Shown: one piece after another, positions 1 through 8,711 of the stretch
Layout of the letters: every line of letters begins with the position of its first letter
Position numbering within the stretch: the first letter of the stretch is position 1
Origin: an uncultured Prevotella sp.
GTDB lineage: Bacteria > Bacteroidota > Bacteroidia > Bacteroidales > Bacteroidaceae
DNA length: 32,500 nucleotides
Reading direction: 5' to 3'
Assembly: GCA_947169685.1 (NCBI GenBank)
Contig: CAMVQS010000028.1
Location: forward strand, 1-32,500
Notes under the pieces: generated by a model
The model's input: only the letters and a program-made list of their open reading frames with translations
What the model was told of the DNA's origin: nothing
The model's database searches: none
Position numbers and translations under genes: made by a program

Positions 1-1490
1 AGGTTGGCGGTCAGCTGCAGACAGATGTTCAGGATGGTCTCGCAGCGCTTGGGGTCGGTCTTCCACACCTTCCAAGGCTCGCACTCGGTGATGTAGCGGT
101 TGCCGATGCGGGCCAGGTTCATGGCCTCAAACTGTGCATCGCGGAACTTGAACTGTTCCAGCAGCGACTCCACCTTCTGCTTCACGTCCTTGAACTCCTC
201 GAGGGCGGTTTTATCGACATCCTGCAGTTCGCCACAGGCAGGAACCACGCCGTTCCAGTATTTTTTGGTGAGCTGCAGCGCACGGTTGACGAAGTTGCCA
301 TAGACGGCTACCAGCTCGTTGTTATTGCGATCCTGGAAGTCCTTCCATGTGAAGTTATTGTCCTTGGTCTCAGGAGCATTGGCTGTCAGGACATAACGCA
401 GGACATCCTGCTTGCCAGGCATATCCTCCAGGTACTCGTGCAGCCAGACAGCCCAGTTGCGCGAGGTAGAGATTTTGTCGTCTTCGAGGTTCAGGAATTC
501 ATTGGATGGTACGTTGTCGGGCATGATATACTTGCCGTGTGCCTTCATCATAACGGGGAAGATGATGCAGTGGAACACAATGTTGTCCTTACCGATGAAG
601 TGCACCAGACGCGTGTCCTCATCCTGCCACCACTGCTCCCATTTGCCCCATTTCTCGGGCTCGCGGTCACAGAGTTCCTTCGTGTTGCTGACGTAGCCGA
701 TGGGGGCGTCGAACCAGACGTAGAGTACTTTGCCTTCAGCTCCTTCCACAGGTACGGGAATACCCCAATCCAAGTCGCGTGTCATAGCACGAGGCTGTAG
801 GTCCATGTCTAACCAGGACTTACACTGTCCATAGACGTTCGGGCGCCACTCCTTGTGACCCTCCAGTATCCACTGCTTCAGCCAGTCCTGATACTCGTTC
901 AGGGGCAAGTACCAGTTCTTGGTCTCCTTCAGCACGGGTGTTGAACCGCTGATGGTGCTCTTCGGATTGATGAGCTCCGTTGGACTCAGGTCGCGGCCGC
1001 ACTTCTCACACTGATCACCGTAGGCTCCTTCATTGTGGCAGTGGGGACATTCGCCCGTCACGTAACGGTCAGCCAGGAACTGCTTGGCCTCCTCGTCGTA
1101 GAGCTGGGTTGTGGTTTTCTCCACCAGTTTTCCCTCATCGTAGAGTTTGCGGAACCATTCTGCAGCAAACTTATGGTGGGTCTCGCTGGTGGTACGGCTA
1201 TAGATGTCGAACGAGATGCCGAAATCCTCGAACGATTTTTTAATCATCGTGTGATAACGGTCAACGACGTCTTGAGGGGTAATTCCTTCTTTGCGCGCGC
1301 GTATAGTAATAGGTACACCGTGTTCGTCGCTACCTCCAATAAAGATAACGTCCTCTTTCTTCAGGCGCAGGTAACGCACATAGATGTCAGCAGGTACATA
1401 GACACCGGCCAGATGGCCGATATGAACACCACCATTGGCATACGGCAGAGCCGAGGTGACGGTGGTTCTCTTGTAGTTTTTCTTTTCCAT
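1..1490 (-). CDS. metG: Methionyl-tRNA synthetase, 3' end cut by window edge
   Basis: Class I aminoacyl-tRNA synthetase that charges tRNA-Met with methionine in the cytosol. The ATG is the reverse complement of 1488-1490; about 496 codons are present and the gene runs off the left edge, so the anticodon-binding end and any C-terminal tRNA-binding domain are not visible. Seen: an HIGH motif at residues 23-26 after SALPYANGG, a zinc knuckle with Cys148, Cys151, Cys161 and Cys164, a KMSKS equivalent reading KISTS (about residue 340) followed by RNWAVW, and the WFDAPIGY segment typical of MetRS. The [11 protein letters not shown] form belongs to the archaeal/eukaryal-like MetRS branch known in Bacteroidetes. 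A canonical promoter lies about 30 nt upstream, so it is transcribed separately from the HU gene. Confidence 0.97.
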   Translation of the reverse strand, partial: MEKKNYKRTTVTSALPYANGGVHIGHLAGVYVPADIYVRYLRLKKEDVIFIGGSDEHGVPITIRARKEGITPQDVVDRYHTMIKKSFEDFGISFDIYSRTTSETHHKFAAEWFRKLYDEGKLVEKTTTQLYDEEAKQFLADRYVTGECPHCHNEGAYGDQCEKCGRDLSPTELINPKSTISGSTPVLKETKNWYLPLNEYQDWLKQWILEGHKEWRPNVYGQCKSWLDMDLQPRAMTRDLDWGIPVPVEGAEGKVLYVWFDAPIGYVSNTKELCDREPEKWGKWEQWWQDEDTRLVHFIGKDNIVFHCIIFPVMMKAHGKYIMPDNVPSNEFLNLEDDKISTSRNWAVWLHEYLEDMPGKQDVLRYVLTANAPETKDNNFTWKDFQDRNNNELVAVYGNFVNRALQLTKKYWNGVVPACGELQDVDKTALEEFKDVKQKVESLLEQFKFRDAQFEAMNLARIGNRYITECEPWKVWKTDPKRCETILNICLQLTAN

Positions 1491-1518
1491 TGTTCTTTTT
1501 CCTATTTATATTTGGGTG

Positions 1519-1549
1519 CAAAGGTACTAATAAGTGAGAACAATACAAA
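1519..1549 (-). promoter_or_regulatory. Bacteroidetes sigma-A promoter of metG
   Basis: On the minus strand TTTG (1546-1549), a 19-nt spacer, then TACCTTTG (1519-1526) match the Bacteroidetes -33/-7 consensus TTTG-N19-TAnnTTTG. The -7 box ends 28 nt before the metG ATG, leaving a short A/T-rich leader without a Shine-Dalgarno. Confidence 0.8.
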
Positions 1550-1560
1550 ATATAAGCACA

Positions 1561-1590
1561 AAAAAAGCTTCCAGCAATGGAAGCTTTTTT
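1561..1590 (-). terminator. Rho-independent terminator after the HU gene
   Basis: Perfect 12-bp inverted repeat: AAAAAAGCTTCC (1561-1572), 6-nt loop, GGAAGCTTTTTT (1579-1590). The A/T ends give a U-tract in either direction. It lies 26 nt past the HU stop codon and upstream of the metG promoter, so it separates the two minus-strand genes. Confidence 0.85.
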
Positions 1591-1616
1591 ATGTTACGAA
1601 ACAAATTAATTAGAAA

Positions 1617-1892
1617 TTATTTGTTCACAGCCTCTGCGAGTTCTGCACCAGCCTTGAACTTAGCAACCTTCTTAGCAGCAATCTTAATCTTCTGCTTTGT
1701 AGCGGGGTTCACACCTTCACGAGCGGGCTTCTTGCTGATAGCGAATGTACCAAAACCTACGAGAGCTACTTTGTCACCTGCTACGAGAGCGTCCTTAATG
1801 GCTGCGATTGTTGCATCGAGAGCCTTCTTTGAGTCAACCTTTGTCAGACCAGCACCAGTTGCGATCTTGTCAATTAATTCTGATTTGTTCAT
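1617..1892 (-). CDS. hup: HU-family DNA-binding protein
   Basis: 91-residue histone-like nucleoid protein that dimerises and bends DNA. The open frame extends upstream to 2180, but the start MNKSELIDKIA at 1892 gives the usual HU length (about 90 residues) and lies behind a perfect promoter; the upstream extension has no HU homology and is AT-rich leader. Seen: the helical N-terminal dimerisation half, the VALVGFGTF strand (residues 42-50), and a basic beta-arm region containing the family's NPATKQ motif (residues 62-67, replacing the classical NPxTG), then IKIAAKKVAKFKAG. HU and IHF subunits are hard to tell apart by eye; the sequence reads as an HU-type homodimer. Monocistronic, with its own promoter and terminator. 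Confidence 0.95.
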   Translation of the reverse strand: MNKSELIDKIATGAGLTKVDSKKALDATIAAIKDALVAGDKVALVGFGTFAISKKPAREGVNPATKQKIKIAAKKVAKFKAGAELAEAVNK

Positions 1893-1949
1893 AATGTTTT
1901 GTTTTAAAATATTAATATAAATGTTTATAGTTTTATTCGAAATCCACCG

Positions 1950-1980
1950 CAAATATAGTAGAAAGTATTTAGAAAACAAA
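1950..1980 (-). promoter_or_regulatory. Promoter of the HU gene
   Basis: Minus strand TTTG (1977-1980), exactly 19 nt, TATATTTG (1950-1957): a textbook Bacteroidetes promoter. The -7 box is 57 nt before the HU ATG, giving an A/T-rich 5' leader of about 50 nt. Confidence 0.85.
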
Positions 1981-2062
1981 CAAAAAATGAAAAAAAATGA
2001 CTTTTTTGTTGAAAAAAAGTGTGTAACGGCCTGATTTTGTACTAAAAAAGGGATATTTTTCG

Positions 2063-2070
2063 TAATTTTG
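2063..2070 (+). promoter_or_regulatory. Putative -7 box of the rhomboid operon
   Basis: TAATTTTG matches TAnnTTTG and is followed by GCGCCC, 45 nt before the rhomboid ATG. The nearest TTTG upstream (2036-2039) is 23 nt away, longer than the usual 19-20, so the -33 element is uncertain. Confidence 0.55.
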
Positions 2071-2115
2071 CGCCCAATTATTGAAATAACCAAATAAAAG
2101 TTTGAATATAGAATT

Positions 2116-3036
2116 ATGAGTAATTTACCCACGATAACGAAGAACTTGTTGATAGTGAATGTACTGATTTTCGCTGTCACATGGCTGGTGCCCTCTTTGG
2201 ATATTACTATTACTGGTCGTTTAGGTCTTCATTTCTTCTTAGCTGATGACTTCCATATTTATCAATTGGTGACTTACATGTTTGTACATGGTGGATTCAC
2301 GCATGTGTTTTTTAATATGTTCGCACTGTGGATGTTTGGTCGGGTAATGGAGAGTGTTTGGGGACCTCGTAAGTTCCTTTTCTATTATTTTTTGTGTGGC
2401 ATAGGTGCCGGTATCATGCAGGAGATGGCACAACTGGGTACTTACTATTTCGAGGGTCTATACGCCTATGACCAGGTGAATACTGGTACGTCCATCATGA
2501 CAACGGGCCAGTTCCTGAACTCGTGGAACACGGTGGGTGCCTCAGGTGCTGTATATGGTATTCTTCTGGCATTTGGTATGACCTTCCCCAATGAGCGTAT
2601 TTTTATCTTCCCCATTCCTGTGCCCATTAAGGCGAAGTGGTTTGTCATTGGTTATGCAGCCTTGGAGCTTTATTCTTCTATTAGCAGCTCGATGGACGGC
2701 ATTGCCCATGTGGCGCATCTCGGTGGTATGCTCTTTGGCTTATTGGCCATACTTTACTGGCGTCACCATCCAGGGAGCGATGCTCGCTTCAGTCAAAGCC
2801 GTGGACGTGAGTTCTTTGAGAATATGAAACGTGGCTTTGAGCAACGTAAGAAGCCACAGCCTTCAAACCCCAGACCTCATACCTCCGACCGTGAGGCTGA
2901 CATGGAGTATAATGCTCGTAAACAACAGCGTCAGGCGGAGGTTGATGTCATCCTTGACAAGATACGTAAGTCGGGGTATGACAGCTTGAGTAAAGAAGAG
3001 AAAAAACGCCTTTTTGAGGCAAGCAAGGAAAACTGA
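2116..3036 (+). CDS. Rhomboid-family intramembrane serine protease
   Basis: 306-residue inner-membrane protease that cleaves transmembrane substrates within the bilayer. About six hydrophobic segments fill residues 8-215. The HxxxxHxxxN signature is present (His58, His63, Asn67, matching GlpG H145/H150/N154), the catalytic serine is Ser143 in GASGAVYG, and the catalytic histidine is His201 in AHLGGMLFG. The last 85 residues form a charged, probably cytoplasmic tail rich in Arg, Lys and Gln with a final DSLSKEEKKRLFEASK helix. Its stop codon overlaps the next ATG by one base, indicating translational coupling to the downstream EEP-family gene. Substrate unknown. Confidence 0.93.
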   Translation: MSNLPTITKNLLIVNVLIFAVTWLVPSLDITITGRLGLHFFLADDFHIYQLVTYMFVHGGFTHVFFNMFALWMFGRVMESVWGPRKFLFYYFLCGIGAGIMQEMAQLGTYYFEGLYAYDQVNTGTSIMTTGQFLNSWNTVGASGAVYGILLAFGMTFPNERIFIFPIPVPIKAKWFVIGYAALELYSSISSSMDGIAHVAHLGGMLFGLLAILYWRHHPGSDARFSQSRGREFFENMKRGFEQRKKPQPSNPRPHTSDREADMEYNARKQQRQAEVDVILDKIRKSGYDSLSKEEKKRLFEASKEN

Positions 3037-4124
3037 TGTTCGGAAAGATTAAGTCGTTCACCATCAGTCTGATAGCTGGTGCCAATGTGGTAGCAGTTGT
3101 CGTGATGATATTAGTGGGTTTTGCTGACCATGTAAATCCTGTCAACTATGCCACATTTAGCAGCTTGGGTATGCTTTTCCCATTTGCTGCTTTGGTTAAT
3201 CTTGCCTTTCTTTTCTTTTGGCTTATTGTGAAATGGCGTATGGCATGGATTCCCTTTGTCGGTTTCCTGCTAGTCTATGTTCCGATGCGCATCTATGTGC
3301 CTTTGAACTTACCATTGTCACCTCCAGAGGATGCAATAAAGGTCGTATCCTTCAACGTGGGTGGTTATTGCAGTGCTCTGCAGGAAGGTGACTCGTTTGG
3401 CCAGATCAACGAATATCTCCGTGAAAGTCAGGCAGATATAGTTTGTTTGCAGGAGGATAACGACAGCTGGAGAAAGTCAGAAGTGATATATGATGGTCTC
3501 TTTGCTTACAATGATATTGTCCCGCTTAATAACTCTGGGATGATCAATCGTTTAGGTATTCACACGCGTTTCCCGATTCTGCGTAGAGAACGCATTGAAT
3601 ATCCTTCAGCAGCCAATGGTAGTGTGGCATGGTATCTGCAAGTTGGAAATGATACGCTTATTGTTATCAATAACCATCTGGAAGCCACCCACTTGACAAA
3701 AGAAGACCGTAGCCAGTATCATCAACTCATCAAAGGCGATATGGAGGGTGATACCGCACGTGCGAGTTCCCGCCATCTTCTTTCTGTTTTCTCGGAATCT
3801 TCTGTTAAGCGGGCTCCGCAAGCTGAAGCCGTCCATCGGTACGTAGAGGAACATCGTGGCCAGAATATCCTCGTCTGTGGTGATTTTAACGACCATCCGC
3901 TATCCTATACCCGTCATGTTGTTGCCGATGGTATGAAAGACTGTTTCGTCTCGACGGGTAATGGTTTGGGGGTTTCGTTCAATCGTTATGGCATGTATTT
4001 CCGGATTGACCACATGATGTGTTCGGAAGACATCACTCCTTATCGGTGTCAAATTGACTCAAAATGTGATGCAAGTGACCATTATCCAGTGGTTTGTTGG
4101 ATAAAAATAGACCGAAAACCTTAA
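3036..4124 (+). CDS. Membrane-anchored endonuclease/exonuclease/phosphatase-family protein
   Basis: 362 residues. Three hydrophobic segments (about residues 10-30, 42-64 and 70-90) anchor the protein; the C-terminal 265 residues are an EEP (DNase I-like) domain. Seen motifs: VVSFNVGGY (Asn107), the metal-binding Glu140 in CLQEDND, INNHLEAT (Asn213/His214), CGDFNDHP (Asp283/Asn285) and the terminal SDHYPVV (Asp348/His349). All expected catalytic positions are therefore present. In Bacteroidetes such proteins are usually annotated only as endonuclease/exonuclease/phosphatase; substrates may be nucleic acid, phospholipid or inositol phosphate, and the sequence does not decide. The domain's side of the membrane is also unresolved. 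Overlaps the rhomboid stop by one base. Confidence 0.9.
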   Translation: MFGKIKSFTISLIAGANVVAVVVMILVGFADHVNPVNYATFSSLGMLFPFAALVNLAFLFFWLIVKWRMAWIPFVGFLLVYVPMRIYVPLNLPLSPPEDAIKVVSFNVGGYCSALQEGDSFGQINEYLRESQADIVCLQEDNDSWRKSEVIYDGLFAYNDIVPLNNSGMINRLGIHTRFPILRRERIEYPSAANGSVAWYLQVGNDTLIVINNHLEATHLTKEDRSQYHQLIKGDMEGDTARASSRHLLSVFSESSVKRAPQAEAVHRYVEEHRGQNILVCGDFNDHPLSYTRHVVADGMKDCFVSTGNGLGVSFNRYGMYFRIDHMMCSEDITPYRCQIDSKCDASDHYPVVCWIKIDRKP

Positions 4125-4150
4125 AAAATGCATGAAAAACGAGAATAAAT

Positions 4151-4181
4151 TTCGTTAAATGGCGAAAAATGATTATCTTTG
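4151..4181 (+). promoter_or_regulatory. Promoter of secDF
   Basis: TATCTTTG (4174-4181) matches TAnnTTTG; TTCG (4151-4154) lies exactly 19 nt upstream in place of TTTG. The -7 box is 45 nt before the secDF ATG, in an A-rich leader. Confidence 0.7.
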
Positions 4182-4226
4182 CACGCTAAAATTAGAAATA
4201 ACAACTAAAAATAACAAAAAATAAAA

Positions 4227-7200
4227 ATGCAAAACAAAGGAATTGTAAAGTTTGTGGCAGTGATGCTCGTACTGGTTTGCATCTTCTACCTGTCTTTTTC
4301 TTTTGTGACCCGTCACTATGAGAATGAGGCAGCAGAGATTAGCGCCGTAAAGGGAGAGGAAGCCGGGAAGGCGTACCTCGATTCACTGCTGAACGAGAAA
4401 GTTTATTTAGGTGCTTACACGCTGCGTGAGTGCCGTGAAATGGAAATTGGCCTGGGTCTTGACCTGAAGGGCGGTATGAACGTTATCTTGGAGGTTTCGG
4501 TACCTGATGTCGTTGACATTTTGGCCGACCACAAGACCGACCCGCTCTACAAGAAGTCTATGGAAGAGGCAAAGAAAGCAGAAGAGACCAGTCAGGACGA
4601 CTTCATCTCGCTGTTTATCAGTGCATGGAAGAAGAATGCCCCAGGCAAACCTCTTGCATCAGTCTTTGCTACTCAGCAGATGAAGGATAAGGTGACCACT
4701 AAGAGCACGGATTCTGAGGTGGAGTCAGCCCTGCGTGATGAGGTTTCTGCCGCCGTTGACAATGCACTGCTTGTTGTCCAGAACCGTATTGATAAGTTCG
4801 GTGTTGTTCAGCCCAATATCAGCAAACTTGAGGGTATGTCTGGCCGCATCATGGTTGAAATGCCTGGTGTCAAGGAACCTGAGCGTGTTCGTAAGCTTTT
4901 GCAGGGAAGCGCTAATCTGGAGTTCTGGGAGACTTACAACAGTCAGGAGATTGTTCCCCTGCTCAGTCAGCTGAACGCCCAGTATGCAACTGGCGAGGTT
5001 GCTGCTGACAGCACGAAGGCTGTTGCTGATACTGCCAAGGTTGCTCAGGCTGTTGCTGATACTACCAAGACTGGTACATTGGCTGCTGCTATTGCCAAAA
5101 AGGACAGCACAAACGCCAATGCTGCTACAAAGGCACAGCTTGACAAGCAGAACCCCCTGTATTCAGTGTTTACACCTTCGCAGGGTCAGTCACTGGCAGT
5201 GGTTGGCTTCGCACTCACTCGCGATACAGCTGCTGTTAATAAGATCCTTACTTCTGACGTTGCAAAACGTATCCTGCCTTCTGACCTGAAGTTGCTGTGG
5301 GGTGCAAAGCCCAGCGATATGGAGTTCACAGACCACCAGGAGCGTTTCGAGCTTTATGCTATCGATACCCGTAACGCTGTCAATGGTCGCGCTCCGCTGG
5401 AGGGTGATGTCATCGTTAATTCGCGTGACGGTTTCGACCAGCATGGACGTCCTGAGGTAACTATGCAGATGAACGGTGACGGTGCCCGCCGCTGGTCACA
5501 GCTCACGCATAACAATATTAATAAGGCAGTAGCTATCGTACTTGACGATGCTGTCTATAGTGCTCCTCGCGTTAACACGCAGATTGATGGAGGTAACTCT
5601 TCTATCACGGGTAACTTCACTATCCAGGATACCAAGGACTTGGCAAACACCCTGAACTCAGGTAAGATGCCGGCTCCTACACGTATCGTACAGTCTGATG
5701 TTGTCGGTCCTACCCTCGGTGCACAGTCTATCAAGCAGGGTGCTATTTCGTTCGTTGTAGCTTTCATCCTGCTGATGATCTACATGGTACTGCTGTATAA
5801 CTGGATTCCCGGTATGCTGGCCAACATCGCCCTGTTGTTCAACCTGTTCTTCACGCTGGGTATCCTGACCTCGTTCCAGGCTGCACTGACCATGCCAGGT
5901 ATTGCCGGTATCGTGCTGACCTTGGGTACTGCTGTGGATGCCAACGTGCTCATCTATGAGCGTACCAAGGAAGAGCTCCGCAAGGGTCTGAACGTGAAGG
6001 AGGCACTCGGTAAGGGTTACTCTAACGCTTTCTCGGCCATCTTCGACTCCAACTTGACATCATTGATTACTGGTATCATCCTCTATGTTGTTGGTACAGG
6101 TCCTATCCGTGGTTTCGCTACCACTCTGATGATTGGTATCTGCGTATCGTTCTTCACCGCTGTGTTCATGACCCGTCTGGTTTATGAGTATCAGCTGAAG
6201 CGCGACCGTTGGCGTAACCTCACCTTTACCACTCCGTACTCTCGCAACATGATGCAGAACACCCATTTCAATTTCATGGGTATGTACAAAAAGACATTCA
6301 CCATCTGGGGTGTTGCAGCACTCATTGTTGTTGTCAGCTTCTTTATCAATGGTTTGAGCCGTAGTATCGACTTCACTGGTGGACGTAACTACGTCATGCA
6401 GTTTGAGAAGGCCGTTGAGCCTGAGCAGGTACGTGAAGTTCTGAATAAGGCTTTTGTTGAGAAGGATGCCAATGGTGCAGAGAAGGTTGCTAATACCACT
6501 GCTATCGCTTTGGGTGCAGAAGGTAACCGTATTCGTGTATCAACCAACTATAAGATTGACTCTAACGATCCGACCGTCGATGATGAGGCTGAGGAAATCC
6601 TCTTCAAGGCTTTGAAGGATGCCGGTATCGTGACACAGGCTAATGTTGATGACTTCAAGAACCCCGACGTTCGTGAGGGTGGTTCTATCATCAGCTCGGC
6701 AAAGGTAGGACCTAGCATCGCTAAGGATATCACTCACCGTGCTTTCATCAGTGTTGCTATCGCTCTGCTGGCTATCTTCCTCTACATCCTGTTCCGTTTC
6801 CGCAACGTAGCCTTCTCTGTTGGTTCTACCGTTGCTCTGGCATTCGATGCTCTCATTGTTATCGGCTTCTATTCATTGCTGTGGAAGTTCGTTCCTATGT
6901 CGCTCGAGATTGACCAGACGTTCATCGGTGCTATCCTGACCGTTATCGGTTACTCTATCAACGATAAGGTGGTGGTCTTCGACCGTGTACGTGAGAATAT
7001 CCAGCTTTACGGAAAGCGTGATCGTCAGGTGCTATTCAATGATTCATTGAATCAGACGTTGGCTCGTACCATCAACACCTCTGTAACGACTTTGATTGTG
7101 TTGCTGTGTATCTTCATCCTTGGTGGTGACAGCATCCGTTCATTCTCGTTCGCTATGATTCTCGGTGTAACCTTCGGTACCTGCTCGTCAATCTTTATTG

Positions 7201-7280
7201 CAGCACCGATTGCATACATCACGCTGGGTCGTACCATCCGTGAGGAAAACAACGAAGTAGCGGAAACCAAGAAGAAGTAA
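4227..7280 (+). CDS. secDF: SecDF fusion protein-export subunit
   Basis: 1017-residue fusion of SecD and SecF, the proton-driven partners of SecYEG that pull preproteins across the inner membrane. Seen: an N-terminal membrane segment (residues 7-27), the SecD P1 signature GLGLDLKGG (75-83), a SecD transmembrane block with VDANVLIYERTKEEL near residue 570, then the SecF half with DFTGG near 714 and GYSINDKVVVFDRVREN near 910. Twelve membrane segments are expected, in two groups of six, each preceded by a large periplasmic domain. The P1 region has an extra low-complexity insertion (about residues 255-305) rich in Ala, Thr, Asp and Lys with an internal ten-residue repeat. Monocistronic, with its own promoter and a strong terminator. 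Confidence 0.97.
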   Translation: MQNKGIVKFVAVMLVLVCIFYLSFSFVTRHYENEAAEISAVKGEEAGKAYLDSLLNEKVYLGAYTLRECREMEIGLGLDLKGGMNVILEVSVPDVVDILADHKTDPLYKKSMEEAKKAEETSQDDFISLFISAWKKNAPGKPLASVFATQQMKDKVTTKSTDSEVESALRDEVSAAVDNALLVVQNRIDKFGVVQPNISKLEGMSGRIMVEMPGVKEPERVRKLLQGSANLEFWETYNSQEIVPLLSQLNAQYATGEVAADSTKAVADTAKVAQAVADTTKTGTLAAAIAKKDSTNANAATKAQLDKQNPLYSVFTPSQGQSLAVVGFALTRDTAAVNKILTSDVAKRILPSDLKLLWGAKPSDMEFTDHQERFELYAIDTRNAVNGRAPLEGDVIVNSRDGFDQHGRPEVTMQMNGDGARRWSQLTHNNINKAVAIVLDDAVYSAPRVNTQIDGGNSSITGNFTIQDTKDLANTLNSGKMPAPTRIVQSDVVGPTLGAQSIKQGAISFVVAFILLMIYMVLLYNWIPGMLANIALLFNLFFTLGILTSFQAALTMPGIAGIVLTLGTAVDANVLIYERTKEELRKGLNVKEALGKGYSNAFSAIFDSNLTSLITGIILYVVGTGPIRGFATTLMIGICVSFFTAVFMTRLVYEYQLKRDRWRNLTFTTPYSRNMMQNTHFNFMGMYKKTFTIWGVAALIVVVSFFINGLSRSIDFTGGRNYVMQFEKAVEPEQVREVLNKAFVEKDANGAEKVANTTAIALGAEGNRIRVSTNYKIDSNDPTVDDEAEEILFKALKDAGIVTQANVDDFKNPDVREGGSIISSAKVGPSIAKDITHRAFISVAIALLAIFLYILFRFRNVAFSVGSTVALAFDALIVIGFYSLLWKFVPMSLEIDQTFIGAILTVIGYSINDKVVVFDRVRENIQLYGKRDRQVLFNDSLNQTLARTINTSVTTLIVLLCIFILGGDSIRSFSFAMILGVTFGTCSSIFIAAPIAYITLGRTIREENNEVAETKKK

Positions 7281-7305
7281 AAGGGTTTTCCTCCTTATTA
7301 ATAAT

Positions 7306-7339
7306 AAAAGGCGGTTGCCCGACAGGGTAGCCGCCTTTT
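7306..7339 (+). terminator. Terminator after secDF
   Basis: Inverted repeat AAAAGGCGGTTGCCC (7306-7320) / GGGTAGCCGCCTTTT (7325-7339) with a 4-nt loop. One internal mismatch region is tolerated by the long GC stem. It lies 25 nt after the secDF stop. Confidence 0.85.
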
Positions 7340-7357
7340 CAGAAAACTCAGAATTCT

Positions 7358-7389
7358 TTTGGTTTTTTACTCACTTATTCGTACCTTTG
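7358..7389 (+). promoter_or_regulatory. Promoter of the tsaB-murA-rseP operon
   Basis: TTTG (7358-7361), 20-nt spacer, TACCTTTG (7382-7389), 18 nt before the tsaB ATG. It is the only clear promoter for the following six co-directional genes. Confidence 0.75.
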
Positions 7390-7407
7390 TAAAAATATTA
7401 ATAGTAG

Positions 7408-8097
7408 ATGTCGGTTATACTCCATATAGAAACAAGTACAGACGTATGCTCAGTGGCTGTCAGTGAAGACGGACAGTGCATCTTTGACCAGACGGAGCAC
7501 GGTCACATGAGTCATGCGGAAAAACTGGGAACGATGGTAGATGAGGCCTTGTCGTTTACAGATAATCATGCTATTCCGTTTGACGCAGTGGCCGTAAGCT
7601 GTGGACCGGGCTCATATACGGGTCTGCGCATTGGTGTTTCGATGGCAAAAGGCATCTGTTATGGTCGCAACCTCAAACTTATCAGTGTGCCAACATTGGA
7701 GCTGTTGTGCGTAGGACCTCTCTTGGGCGAGAAAGTTGAGGAGGAAGCTCTGTTATGTCCCATGCTTGACGCTCGTCGGATGGAGGTTTATGCAGCACTA
7801 TATGACCGTTCCCTACGTACCGTTCGCAACGTACAGGCCGACGTGGTAACAGAAGAGACCTATAGGGAATGGCTTCAAGAACGTCCAGTTTATTTCTTCG
7901 GTAACGGAGCTGCAAAATGTATGGAAGTTATCAAGCACCCCAACGCTCATCTGATAGAAGACGTAGAACCCTTGGCTAAGCGAATGATGCCGTTGGCTGA
8001 ACGGCGCTTCCTAAATGGTCAATTTGAGGATGTGGCCTATTTTGAGCCGTTCTATCTGAAAGATTTTATTGCAAAAGCACCTAAGAAATTATTATGA
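7408..8097 (+). CDS. tsaB: tRNA threonylcarbamoyladenosine biosynthesis protein TsaB
   Basis: 229-residue ASKHA-fold partner of TsaD; with TsaE it forms the complex that transfers the threonylcarbamoyl group to A37 of ANN-decoding tRNAs. Seen: the N-terminal ILHIETSTDVCSVAV phosphate-1-like strand (residues 4-18), the hallmark SCGPGSYTGLRIG (about 64-76), and MLDARRMEVYAALY in the middle. The length matches bacterial TsaB. The dimerisation surface replaces the metal site of TsaD, so it is not expected to be catalytic by itself. The stop overlaps the next ATG (ATGA), and it heads a six-gene run. Confidence 0.95.
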   Translation: MSVILHIETSTDVCSVAVSEDGQCIFDQTEHGHMSHAEKLGTMVDEALSFTDNHAIPFDAVAVSCGPGSYTGLRIGVSMAKGICYGRNLKLISVPTLELLCVGPLLGEKVEEEALLCPMLDARRMEVYAALYDRSLRTVRNVQADVVTEETYREWLQERPVYFFGNGAAKCMEVIKHPNAHLIEDVEPLAKRMMPLAERRFLNGQFEDVAYFEPFYLKDFIAKAPKKLL

Positions 8098-8705
8098 ATA
8101 TAAAAGGATTAGACTACAACACCCAGCGCGAAGCAATGGTCATGCCGGAATATGGACGCGAGGTGCAGAAAATGGTGGAACATGCTGTTTCTCTTCCGAC
8201 GAAAGAGGAACGTCAGCGTGCTGCAGAGACGATCATATGCTTAATGGAAAACAAAAATCCTCAGGTTCGCGAGAGTGCCGACTATCAGCAGACTCTCTGG
8301 GACCATCTATATCTGATGAGTCGCCATCAACTCGACATTGATTGGCCTTATGACGTGAGTGAGGCAGAGAATATCCACACTAAGCCGCAGCCGATGAAAC
8401 TGCAGAAACGAGACGAGAACCGTTACCAGCGTCACTATGGACTGTTGATTACCAGAATGTTCCAGAAATTGAAGGAGATGCCTGAAGGTGAGGAGCGTGA
8501 CGAACTGGTACGTTTGACTGCCAATCAGATGAAACGTGACCTTGCCACATGGGGACATGGCTCAATGGACGATGAGAAAGTTGCAGATGATCTGGCTCGT
8601 TATACGGACGGTGTCATACAGATAGACCTTTCCAACTTCCGCTTCGATGCAACAGGTAACGGGCAGCCCCTGTCAGACAACAAACGTGGCAAACGCAAGA
8701 AGTAA
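8094..8705 (+). CDS. DUF4290-family protein
   Basis: 203-residue soluble, charged, mainly helical protein with no signal peptide. The N-terminal GLDYNTQREAMVMPEYGREVQKMVEHA pattern (tract split: GLDYNTQ, then MPEYGR) and the WDHLYLMSRH segment (about residues 68-77) are what I recognise as the Bacteroidetes DUF4290 family; the assignment is from memory of the family. The C-terminus is a basic tail (NKRGKRKK). Function unknown. It overlaps tsaB by four bases and precedes murA by 6 nt, so it is made together with a tRNA-modification protein and the first committed peptidoglycan enzyme; a regulatory or structural role in growth is only inference. Confidence 0.75.
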   Translation: MNIKGLDYNTQREAMVMPEYGREVQKMVEHAVSLPTKEERQRAAETIICLMENKNPQVRESADYQQTLWDHLYLMSRHQLDIDWPYDVSEAENIHTKPQPMKLQKRDENRYQRHYGLLITRMFQKLKEMPEGEERDELVRLTANQMKRDLATWGHGSMDDEKVADDLARYTDGVIQIDLSNFRFDATGNGQPLSDNKRGKRKK

Positions 8706-8711
8706 TTTTAT

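Noticed and set aside
438..1613. Several plus-strand ORFs in the metG region
   Set aside because: They are complements of MetRS coding sequence, which has HIGH, zinc-knuckle and KISTS motifs on the minus strand.
1893..2180. N-terminal extension of the HU frame to 2180
   Set aside because: The extension crosses a perfect TTTG-N19-TATATTTG promoter, is A/T-driven in composition, and would double the length of a protein whose family is about 90 residues.
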